From: Enterobacter mori
GTDB lineage: Bacteria; Pseudomonadota; Gammaproteobacteria; Enterobacterales; Enterobacteriaceae
Length of the DNA: 64,000 bases
Reading direction: 5' to 3'
Assembly: GCF_025244905.1 (NCBI RefSeq)
Contig: NZ_CP104285.1
Coordinates: forward strand, 4,092,001-4,156,000
In this document: piece after piece, positions 20,730-29,126 of the stretch
Position numbering within the stretch: the stretch's first letter is position 1
How the letters are laid out: each line of letters begins with the position of its first letter
Notes under the pieces: generated by a model
What the model was told of the DNA's origin: nothing
The model's input: the letters and a program-made list of their open reading frames with translations, nothing else
The model's database searches: none
Translations under genes and position numbers: made by a program

Positions 20730-21509
20730 ATGGAAATCAGTCTGTTGCAGGCACTGGCGCTGGGCTTACTCGCCTTTATCGCCGGTCTGGATATGTTTAA
20801 CGGCTTAACACACATGCACCGTCCAGTGGTACTCGGGCCGCTGGTCGGCCTGATTCTGGGCGATCTGCATACCGGCATTTTGACCGGCGGTACGTTAGAG
20901 CTGGTCTGGATGGGGCTGGCACCGCTGGCAGGGGCGCAACCACCTAACGTCATTATCGGGACTATCGTGGGCACCGCGTTTGCCATTAGCACGGGTGTGA
21001 AGCCAGAAGTTGCGGTTGGCGTCGCCGTCCCGTTTGCCGTTGCGGTACAGATGGGGATCACCTTCCTTTTCTCGGTGATGTCCGGCGTGATGTCCCGCTG
21101 CGATCGTATGGCGGCGAACGCCGACGCTAACGGTATCGAACGGGTCAACTATCTGGCGCTTCTGGCACTCGGTATTTTCTATTTTTTGTGTGCGTTCCTG
21201 CCAATTTACTTCGGTGCGGAACACGCGAAAACCGCCATTGATGTCCTGCCGGCACGGTTAATAGACGGTCTCGGCGTCGCGGGCGGCATCATGCCAGCGA
21301 TCGGCTTCGCCGTGCTGCTGAAGATCATGATGAAAAACGTCTACATCCCTTACTTCATTATCGGTTTTGTCGCCGCGGCCTGGCTCAAGCTTCCTGTACT
21401 GGCGATTGCGGCGGCGGCGCTGGCAATGGCGCTGATCGACCTGATGCGTAAATCACCTGAACCGACGGCTCCCGCAGCTCAGAAAGAGGAATTCGAAGAT
21501 GGCATCTAA
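20730..21509 (+). CDS. agaW: GalNAc PTS component EIIC AgaW
   Basis: Membrane IIC component of the GalNAc PTS (mannose/sorbose family), 259 residues, full length. In E. coli K-12 agaW is truncated by a deletion that also removes agaEF; this locus is intact, as in GalNAc-positive E. coli strains. Multiple membrane helices are visible (LLQALALGLLAFIAGLDMF at the start). It overlaps agaE by 11 bases, suggesting translational coupling. Confidence 0.95.
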   Translation: MEISLLQALALGLLAFIAGLDMFNGLTHMHRPVVLGPLVGLILGDLHTGILTGGTLELVWMGLAPLAGAQPPNVIIGTIVGTAFAISTGVKPEVAVGVAVPFAVAVQMGITFLFSVMSGVMSRCDRMAANADANGIERVNYLALLALGIFYFLCAFLPIYFGAEHAKTAIDVLPARLIDGLGVAGGIMPAIGFAVLLKIMMKNVYIPYFIIGFVAAAWLKLPVLAIAAAALAMALIDLMRKSPEPTAPAAQKEEFEDGI

Positions 21510-22377
21510 TCAAACAACGTTGCCGGGCGTGTCTGAAAGCGAAGAGACGTTGCTCACCGGCGTAAATGAAAACGTCTACGAAGACCAGAGTATTGGTGCC
21601 GAGCTGACGAAAAAGGATATTAACCGCGTGGCCTGGCGTTCCATGCTGCTGCAGGCCTCGTTCAACTACGAACGTATGCAGGCCTCTGGCTGGCTGTATG
21701 GGTTACTGCCTGCACTGAAAAAGATCCACACCAACAAGCGGGATCTGGCGCGGGCGATGAAAGGCCATATGGGCTTCTTTAACACCCACCCGTTCCTGGT
21801 GACCTTTGTTATCGGCATTATCCTGGCGATGGAACGCTCCAAGCAGGATGTGAACAGCATCCAGAGCACCAAGATTGCCGTGGGTGCGCCGCTTGGCGGT
21901 ATTGGCGACGCCATGTTCTGGCTGACGCTGCTGCCCATCTGCGGCGGTATTGGTGCCAGCCTCGCGCTGCAAGGCTCCATTCTGGGGGCAGTGGTCTTTA
22001 TCGTGCTGTTTAACGTGGTCCATCTTGGCCTGCGTTTTGGGCTGGCGCACTACGCATACCGGATGGGCGTTGCGGCCATCCCGCTGATTAAAGCCAACAC
22101 CAAAAAGGTCGGTCATGCGGCTTCCATCGTTGGGATGACGGTGATTGGCGCACTGGTCGCAACCTATGTCCGCCTTAATACGACGCTCGAAATCAAAGCG
22201 GGTGATGCGGTTGTTAAACTGCAGGCCGACGTGATCGATAAGCTAATGCCTGCGTTCCTGCCCCTGGTCTATACCCTGACGATGTTCTGGCTGGTACGCC
22301 GCGGCTGGAGCCCGCTGCGGCTGATCGGTATCACCGTGCTGCTGGGCGTTGTCGGTAAATTCTGTCACTTCCTGTAA
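21499..22377 (+). CDS. agaE: GalNAc PTS component EIID AgaE
   Basis: Membrane IID component, 292 residues as in GalNAc-positive E. coli. A long cytoplasmic N-terminus (residues 1-50) precedes the IID signature (RSMLLQASFNYERMQASGW) and the C-terminal membrane helices. Starts inside the agaW 3' end and is followed 16 bases later by agaF. Confidence 0.95.
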   Translation: MASNQTTLPGVSESEETLLTGVNENVYEDQSIGAELTKKDINRVAWRSMLLQASFNYERMQASGWLYGLLPALKKIHTNKRDLARAMKGHMGFFNTHPFLVTFVIGIILAMERSKQDVNSIQSTKIAVGAPLGGIGDAMFWLTLLPICGGIGASLALQGSILGAVVFIVLFNVVHLGLRFGLAHYAYRMGVAAIPLIKANTKKVGHAASIVGMTVIGALVATYVRLNTTLEIKAGDAVVKLQADVIDKLMPAFLPLVYTLTMFWLVRRGWSPLRLIGITVLLGVVGKFCHFL

Positions 22378-22393
22378 AAGCAAAGAGGTTGCG

Positions 22394-22828
22394 ATGTTAG
22401 GCATAATTTTGACGGGTCACGGCGGTTTTGCCAGCGGGCTTGAGCAGGCGATGAAGCAGATCCTCGGCGAGCAGCCGCAGTTTATCGCCATCGATTTTCC
22501 GGAAACCTCCACTACTGCGCGGCTGACCGCTCAGCTTGAGCAGGCAGTGAGCGAACTCAATGCAGAGCACGATGTTGTGTTTCTTACCGACCTGCTCGGC
22601 GGCACGCCGTTTCGCGTGGCGTCAACGCTCGCGATGCAAAGACCGGGCAGCGAAGTCATCACCGGCACTAACCTGCAGCTATTGCTGGAGATGGTGCTGG
22701 AGCGCGACGGGTTAAGCAGCGAAGCGTTTCGTCTGCAGGCGCTGGAGTGCGGACACCGCGGCCTGACGAGCCTCGTAGACGAACTTTCGCGCTGTCGCGA
22801 GGAAGCTCCGGCTGAGGAAGGGATATGA
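22394..22828 (+). CDS. agaF: GalNAc PTS component EIIA AgaF
   Basis: Cytoplasmic IIA component that receives phosphate from HPr. The start at 22394 (MLGIILTGHGGFASG) follows an AGAGG site and matches E. coli AgaF; a longer frame from 22349 runs inside agaE and is not used. The phospho-histidine is His9 in TGHGG. 144 residues. Its stop overlaps the agaA start (ATGA). Confidence 0.94.
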   Translation: MLGIILTGHGGFASGLEQAMKQILGEQPQFIAIDFPETSTTARLTAQLEQAVSELNAEHDVVFLTDLLGGTPFRVASTLAMQRPGSEVITGTNLQLLLEMVLERDGLSSEAFRLQALECGHRGLTSLVDELSRCREEAPAEEGI

Positions 22829-23958
22829 GCCAGCTGCTGCGCGCGCATCGTCTGCTCACCGAACAGGGATGGCTGGACGACCACCAGCTCCGTATTGAAG
22901 ATGGGGTCATCACAGCGATTGAACCCATCCCTGCTGGCATGACGGCGCGCGATGCTGAACTGCTTTGCCCGGCCTATATCGATACGCACGTCCACGGCGG
23001 CGCGGGCGTGGACGTCATGGATGATGCTCCCGACGCGCTGGATACCCTGGCGATGCATAAAGCACGTGAAGGTGTGGGCGCATTTCTGCCCACCACCGTC
23101 ACCGCGCCGCTGGAAGCTATCCAGGGCACGTTAAGGCGAATAGCCCGACGCTGTCAGTCCGGTGGCCCCGGTGCGCAGGTGATGGGCAGTTATCTGGAAG
23201 GACCGTACTTTACGCCGCAGAACAAAGGGGCGCATCCGCCGGAGCTGTTCCGGGAGCTGGATATCGCCGAGCTGGATGCACTGATCGCGGTTTCTGATAA
23301 CACGCTACGGGTAGTGGCGCTCGCGCCAGAAAAGCCCGGCGCGCTGCAGGCGATTCGGCATCTTAAACGGCGCGGTATACGCGTGATGCTGGGCCACAGC
23401 GCTGCCTCGTACCGGCAAACTCTCGCCGCGTTTGATGCGGGTGCCGACGGGCTGGTGCACTGCTATAACGGCATGACGGGGCTGCACCACAGAGAGCCCG
23501 GCATGGTCGGCGCAGGGCTTACGGACAAACGGGCGTGGCTGGAGCTGATTGCCGACGGCCACCACGTCCATCCGGGGGCGATGCGTTTATGCTGCTGCTG
23601 CGCGCAGGATCGCGTGGTGCTGATTACCGATGCCATGCAGGCGGCAGGTATGCCGGACGGACGGTACACGCTCTGTGGTGAAGAGGTCTCGATGCAAAAC
23701 GGCGTGGTTAGAACCGGCTCCGGCGGGTTGGCGGGTAGCACGCTGTCGCTGGATGCCGCGGTCAGAAATATGGTGGAGCATGCGGGCGTAACCGCCGAAG
23801 ACGCTATCCATATGGCCTCGCTGCACCCTGCCCGTCTGCTGGGCGTTGATGGTCAGCTCGGATCCTTAGCCCCGGGTAAACGTGCCAATATCATTGCGCT
23901 GGAGGGTGGTTTACATCTCCGGCAGATCTGGATTCAGGGCCAGGCTCTCCCCCTTTAG
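22825..23958 (+). CDS. agaA: N-acetylgalactosamine-6-phosphate deacetylase AgaA
   Basis: Amidohydrolase that removes acetate from GalNAc-6-phosphate to give galactosamine-6-phosphate in the cytoplasm. The metal motif DTHVHGG, the GSYLEGPY stretch, the LGHSAAS and HCYNGM motifs and the DAMQAAGM region with the catalytic Asp are all visible. 377 residues, full length, whereas K-12 agaA is 5'-truncated. An unusual CCCC run lies near residue 255 (LCCCCAQD). Confidence 0.95.
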   Translation: MSQLLRAHRLLTEQGWLDDHQLRIEDGVITAIEPIPAGMTARDAELLCPAYIDTHVHGGAGVDVMDDAPDALDTLAMHKAREGVGAFLPTTVTAPLEAIQGTLRRIARRCQSGGPGAQVMGSYLEGPYFTPQNKGAHPPELFRELDIAELDALIAVSDNTLRVVALAPEKPGALQAIRHLKRRGIRVMLGHSAASYRQTLAAFDAGADGLVHCYNGMTGLHHREPGMVGAGLTDKRAWLELIADGHHVHPGAMRLCCCCAQDRVVLITDAMQAAGMPDGRYTLCGEEVSMQNGVVRTGSGGLAGSTLSLDAAVRNMVEHAGVTAEDAIHMASLHPARLLGVDGQLGSLAPGKRANIIALEGGLHLRQIWIQGQALPL

Positions 23959-24050
23959 CCCTTTCATTGTGTCTCGTGTTGGCTTTACGGCCGCAAACCG
24001 TAAGGCCTTTCTTTTCCTTTCCTTAAACTTTCCCTTTCCTTTCACGATCA

Positions 24051-24074
24051 CACTTTTCGTTTTATTTCTTTTCT
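24051..24074 (+). promoter_or_regulatory. AgaR operator upstream of agaS (site 1)
   Basis: TTTTCGTTTTATTTCTTTTC fits the AgaR consensus with about three mismatches outside the core. It lies about 130 bases before agaS and shows that agaS-kbaY has its own controlled promoter, as in E. coli. A pyrimidine-rich run precedes it (24008-24043). Confidence 0.65.
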
Positions 24075-24127
24075 GCCATTGAAGTTTCGATTTCTTTTCT
24101 ATAGATTTTATTTAACTGCTTAAGTGA

Positions 24128-24151
24128 ACAAGTGAAACGAAACGAAAGATA
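24128..24151 (-). promoter_or_regulatory. AgaR operator upstream of agaS (site 2)
   Basis: Inverted copy; on the minus strand ATCTTTCGTTTCGTTTCACT with its flanks matches the consensus at all but one position. It ends about 53 bases before the agaS start codon. Together with site 1 it could support looping or cooperative repression. Confidence 0.75.
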
Positions 24152-24204
24152 GCGACACAATTGCCAGCGTCTGATGTGGAATTCACACGACTAAGGACTG
24201 AGTT

Positions 24205-25353
24205 ATGCCACAAACCACTACCGCCGCGACAACCGGCACCTGGACCGAGGAAGAGATCCGCCAGCAGCCTGCCAGCTGGATCCGCTCACTCAACAACATC
24301 GATAGCCTGCGCGCTTCGATCGACAGTTTCCTGACGCCGCTGCTGCGCAAGCACGATCTGCGGATCGTCCTGACCGGCGCGGGTACGTCCGCGTTTATCG
24401 GCGATATCATTGCGCCATGGCTTTCCAGCCACACCGGGAAAAACCTTACTGCCGTTCCAACGACCGATCTGGTCACTAATCCAATGGATTACTTCAGCCC
24501 GACACATCCACTGCTGCTGATCTCCTTCGCCCGCTCCGGCAATAGCCCGGAAAGCGTCGCGGCCGTTGAGCTGGCAAACCAGTTCGTGCCGGAGTGCTAC
24601 CACCTGTCGATTACCTGCAACGAGGCGGGGAGCCTGTACCAGAACGCCGTCGACAGCGATAACGCCTTTGCCCTGCTGATGCCTGCCGAAACGCACGATC
24701 GCGGGTTCGCGATGACCAGCAGCATCACCACCATGATGGCGAGCTGTCTGGCCGTGTTCGCTCCGGATACGATCAATAGCCATACCTTCCGCGACGTTGC
24801 CGATCGCTGTCAGGCGATCCTCACTACACTCGGTGATTTCAGCCACGGCGTCTTTGGCAATGAAGCGTGGAAACGCGTTGTCTATCTGGGAAGCGGCGGC
24901 CTGCAGGGCGCGGCGCGCGAATCGGCGCTGAAGGTGCTGGAGCTGACGGCGGGCAAGCTGGCGGCGTTTTACGATTCCCCGACGGGCTTCCGTCACGGGC
25001 CTAAATCATTGGTCGATAACGAAACGCTGGTGGTGGTGTTTATTTCCAGCCATCCGTATACGCGTCAGTACGATCTGGATCTGCTGGCCGAACTGCGCCG
25101 CGATCGCCAGGCCCTGCGCGTCGTCGCCATCGCCGCTGAAAACGATCCGGTCATTGAAGCGGGTCCGCACATTCTGCTGCCGCCTTCACGTCCGTTTATC
25201 GATATGGAACAGGCGTTCTGCTTCCTGATGTATGCCCAGGTCTTTGCACTCACCCAGTCGATCAGCGTAGGCAATACGCCCGATACGCCATCCGCCAGCG
25301 GAACGGTCAACCGTGTGGTACAGGGCGTTGTTATTCACCCGTGGCAGGCTTAA
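24205..25353 (+). CDS. agaS: Galactosamine-6-phosphate deaminase/isomerase AgaS
   Basis: SIS-domain enzyme that converts galactosamine-6-phosphate to tagatose-6-phosphate and ammonia. Two SIS domains are visible: the first with LTGAGTSAFIGD and SFARSGNSPES (residues about 50-130), the second with YLGSGGLQGAARESALKVLEL (residues about 227-250). 382 residues versus 384 in E. coli. It starts a second transcription unit with its own AgaR sites and is followed 12 bases later by kbaY. Confidence 0.95.
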   Translation: MPQTTTAATTGTWTEEEIRQQPASWIRSLNNIDSLRASIDSFLTPLLRKHDLRIVLTGAGTSAFIGDIIAPWLSSHTGKNLTAVPTTDLVTNPMDYFSPTHPLLLISFARSGNSPESVAAVELANQFVPECYHLSITCNEAGSLYQNAVDSDNAFALLMPAETHDRGFAMTSSITTMMASCLAVFAPDTINSHTFRDVADRCQAILTTLGDFSHGVFGNEAWKRVVYLGSGGLQGAARESALKVLELTAGKLAAFYDSPTGFRHGPKSLVDNETLVVVFISSHPYTRQYDLDLLAELRRDRQALRVVAIAAENDPVIEAGPHILLPPSRPFIDMEQAFCFLMYAQVFALTQSISVGNTPDTPSASGTVNRVVQGVVIHPWQA

Positions 25354-26238
<885 letters not shown>

Positions 26239-26292
26239 TCCCATCGCGCATTACGTCAATACCTAAAAAATAACTATAAGCCTCGCAAATAT

Positions 26293-26324
26293 GAAGGCGC
26301 GTCCTTAAGCCGGACAGCGCCTTC
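26293..26324. repeat. Hairpin between kbaY and the EIICB gene
   Basis: GAAGGCGC...GCGCCTTC, extended inside by TCC/GGA, forms a stem of about 11 pairs with a short loop. No T-run follows, so it is more likely an mRNA-stabilising or attenuating structure than a terminator. Confidence 0.55.
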
Positions 26325-26354
26325 CATTATCCTAAAAATCCGAGGAGTCCCTAC

Positions 26355-27926
26355 ATGACACAGGAAAAGTCGTTTAAATCGAAAGCGTGGGAATTTTTCC
26401 AAAGCCTGGGAAAGACGTTTATGTTCCCGGTCTCTCTGCTGGCCTTCATGGGGTTGCTGCTGGGTATCGGTAGCTCCGTCACCAGCCCTTCCACTATTAA
26501 AAGTTTTCCCTTTCTGGGCGGTGAGTTAACGCAGCTGACCTTTGGCTTTATCGCCATGGTGGGCGGCTTCGCCTTTACCTATCTGCCGCTGATGTTTGCC
26601 ATGGCGATCCCGATGGGCCTCGCTAAACGGAACAAGGCCGTGGGCGCCTTTGCCGGGTTTGTTGGCTATATGCTGATGAACATGAGCATCAACTACTACC
26701 TGACTGCCACCCACCAGCTTGCCGACGCCGCCACCATGAGACAGGTAGGTCAATCTATCGTGCTGGGGATCCAGACCCTGGAGATGGGTGTGCTGGGCGG
26801 CATTGTGGTTGGGGTGATTACCTATTTCCTGCACGAGCGTTTTCAGGACACGGTGCTGCATGACGCCTTTGCCTTCTTTAGCGGCATTCGTTTTGTGCCC
26901 ATCATTACTGCCCTCACGCTGTCGCTGGTCGGACTGTTTATCCCGCTGCTGTGGGAATACGTGGCGCTGGGGATTGCCGGAATTGGCCATATCATTCAGA
27001 GCACCAGCGTTTTCGGACCGTTCCTGTACGGTGTAGGGGTGCTGCTGCTTAAACCCTTTGGTCTGCACCATATCCTGCTGGCAATGGTGCGCTTCACGCC
27101 AGCAGGCGGCATTGAAATGGTCAACGGTCACGAAGTGGCCGGCGCGCTGAATATCTTCTACGCCGAGCTGAAAGCCGGACTGCCGTTTAGCCCGCACGTG
27201 ACCGCGTTTCTGTCACAAGGGTTTATGCCGACCTTTATCTTTGGCTTACCTGCCGTGGCGTACGCCATCTACCGCACCGCGCGCCCGGAAAACCGCCCGG
27301 TGATTAAGGGGCTGCTGCTTTCCGGCGTGCTGGTTTCCGTCGTCACCGGTATTTCAGAGCCGATTGAGTTCCTGTTCCTGTTTATCGCCCCCGCGCTTTA
27401 CGTCTTCCATATCGTGATGTCGGGCCTGGCGCTGATGGTGATGGCCCTGCTGGGGGTAACCATCGGCAACACCGACGGCGGGATTTTGGATCTGCTGATC
27501 TTCGGCGTCATGCAGGGGATGTCGACCAAATGGTATCTGCTGTTCCCGGTGGGCATTGCCTGGTTTGCTATCTACTTCTTCGTCTTTCGCTGGTACATCC
27601 TCAAACACGATATCAAGACGCCGGGACGTGAAGTGGACGCGCAGGGTGCGCAGCAGGCCGTCGAAGCCAACACCCGCGCGCGCGGAAAATCGAAATACGA
27701 TCATGGGCTTATCCTGCGCGCGCTCGGTGGCAAAGAGAACATCGAGTCGCTCGACAACTGCATCACCCGCTTGCGCCTTGTGGTGAAAGAGATGGGCCTT
27801 ATCGATCAGCAGGCGCTGAAAGCGGCTGGCGCCCTGTCAGTGGTGGTGCTGGATGCCCACAGCGTTCAGGTGATCATCGGCCCGCAGGTGCAGAGCGTCA
27901 AAACCGGCATTGAAGCCTTAATCTAA
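26355..27926 (+). CDS. MalX-like PTS EIICB permease
   Basis: Glucose-superfamily PTS permease with fused domains: membrane EIIC (residues about 10-400; LHHILLAMVRF and GISEPIEFLFLFIAP are family signatures) and cytoplasmic EIIB (residues about 445-523) with phospho-cysteine Cys469 in LDNCITRLRL. 523 residues; roughly half-identical by eye to E. coli MalX (530), which transports glucose and maltose poorly. No EIIA is encoded nearby, so it would borrow phosphate from Crr, as MalX-type systems can. It occupies the place of agaBCDI and is followed 12 bases later by a MalY-like gene. The substrate is not given by the sequence; galactose or GalNAc released by the downstream glycosidase is a guess from context. 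Confidence 0.9.
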   Translation: MTQEKSFKSKAWEFFQSLGKTFMFPVSLLAFMGLLLGIGSSVTSPSTIKSFPFLGGELTQLTFGFIAMVGGFAFTYLPLMFAMAIPMGLAKRNKAVGAFAGFVGYMLMNMSINYYLTATHQLADAATMRQVGQSIVLGIQTLEMGVLGGIVVGVITYFLHERFQDTVLHDAFAFFSGIRFVPIITALTLSLVGLFIPLLWEYVALGIAGIGHIIQSTSVFGPFLYGVGVLLLKPFGLHHILLAMVRFTPAGGIEMVNGHEVAGALNIFYAELKAGLPFSPHVTAFLSQGFMPTFIFGLPAVAYAIYRTARPENRPVIKGLLLSGVLVSVVTGISEPIEFLFLFIAPALYVFHIVMSGLALMVMALLGVTIGNTDGGILDLLIFGVMQGMSTKWYLLFPVGIAWFAIYFFVFRWYILKHDIKTPGREVDAQGAQQAVEANTRARGKSKYDHGLILRALGGKENIESLDNCITRLRLVVKEMGLIDQQALKAAGALSVVVLDAHSVQVIIGPQVQSVKTGIEALI

Positions 27927-27938
27927 CAGGGGGTTGTT

Positions 27939-29111
27939 GTGTTTGATTTCGACAAAATCATCGAGCGTAAAAGCGATAAGTGCCGTAAATGGGACCATGC
28001 GTTTGTCTGCTCACGCTTTGGTGATGTCCCGCAGGGTTTTATCCCGCTGTGGATCGCAGATATGGATTTCACCTCGCCACCGGCCGTGATTGAAGGCTTC
28101 CAGCGCATCGTGGAGCATGGCACCTTTGGCTATACCTGGTGCTTCGACGAATTTTACGATGCGGTGATGGCCTTCCAGCGCACGCGTCATCAGGTTGATG
28201 TGGAGAAGTCGTGGATCACCCTGACCTACGGCACCGTCTCCACGCTGCATTACACGGTCCAGGCGTTCTGTACGCCTGGCGATAGCGTGATGATGAACAC
28301 ACCGGTCTACGACCCGTTTGCGATGGCGGCACAGCGCCAGGGCGTGCGGGTGCTTGCTAACCCGCTGTGCGTGAAGGAAAACCGCTATCAGCTGGATTTT
28401 AATCTGATAGAAGATCAGCTCAAAACCCACCGTCCAAAACTGTGGTTCTTCTGCTCGCCGCATAACCCTTCGGGCAGGATCTGGCGCGCGGATGAGATAC
28501 GCCAGGTGTCCGATCTCTGTAAACGCTACGGCACGATTCTGGTGGTCGATGAGGTTCACGCCGAGCACATTCTGGACGGCACATTCGTCAGCTGTCTGAC
28601 GTCCGGCTGTGCAGCACAGGACAACCTGATTGTGCTGACTTCTCCGAACAAAGCCTTCAACCTGGGCGGACTAAAAACGTCCTACTCCATGATCCCGGAC
28701 GCCTCACTGCGCCAGCGCTTCCGCCAGCAGCTTGAGAAGAACTCGATTACCTCACCCAATATGTTCGGCGTGTGGGGAATTATCCTGGCCTATCAGCACG
28801 GCCTGCCGTGGCTCGACGCGCTGAACGAGTATCTACAAAACAATGCGCGCTACCTTGCGGACGCTATTCAGGCCCACTTCCCGGCCTGGAAGATGATGAA
28901 CCCGGAATCGTCGTATCTGGCCTGGATAGACGTAAGCGCCGACGAGCGCAGCGCCACAGAGTTGACCCAACATTTCGCCCAACAGGCCGGTGTCGTGATT
29001 GAAGACGGCAGCCACTATGTACAAAACGGCGAAAACTACCTGCGGATTAACTTCGGCACCCAGCGCTACTGGCTGGAGCAATCCATCAACCGAATGCTGA
29101 AGCATTACTGA
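27939..29111 (+). CDS. MalY/PatB-type PLP C-S lyase or aminotransferase
   Basis: Fold-type I PLP enzyme resembling E. coli MalY (both 390 residues), a cystathionine beta-lyase that also represses MalT. The PLP lysine is Lys238 in SPNKAFNLGG; the Asp of VVDEVHAEH and the CSPHNPSGR motif are also present. It starts with GTG at 27939 after AGGGGG. The malX-malY pairing is copied here, but no malI-type regulator lies alongside, and the partner is a glycosidase. Whether the enzyme acts on an amino-sugar conjugate, on cystathionine, or regulates transcription cannot be told from sequence. Confidence 0.88.
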   Translation: MFDFDKIIERKSDKCRKWDHAFVCSRFGDVPQGFIPLWIADMDFTSPPAVIEGFQRIVEHGTFGYTWCFDEFYDAVMAFQRTRHQVDVEKSWITLTYGTVSTLHYTVQAFCTPGDSVMMNTPVYDPFAMAAQRQGVRVLANPLCVKENRYQLDFNLIEDQLKTHRPKLWFFCSPHNPSGRIWRADEIRQVSDLCKRYGTILVVDEVHAEHILDGTFVSCLTSGCAAQDNLIVLTSPNKAFNLGGLKTSYSMIPDASLRQRFRQQLEKNSITSPNMFGVWGIILAYQHGLPWLDALNEYLQNNARYLADAIQAHFPAWKMMNPESSYLAWIDVSADERSATELTQHFAQQAGVVIEDGSHYVQNGENYLRINFGTQRYWLEQSINRMLKHY

Positions 29112-29126
29112 TTAGGATCTTAACCG

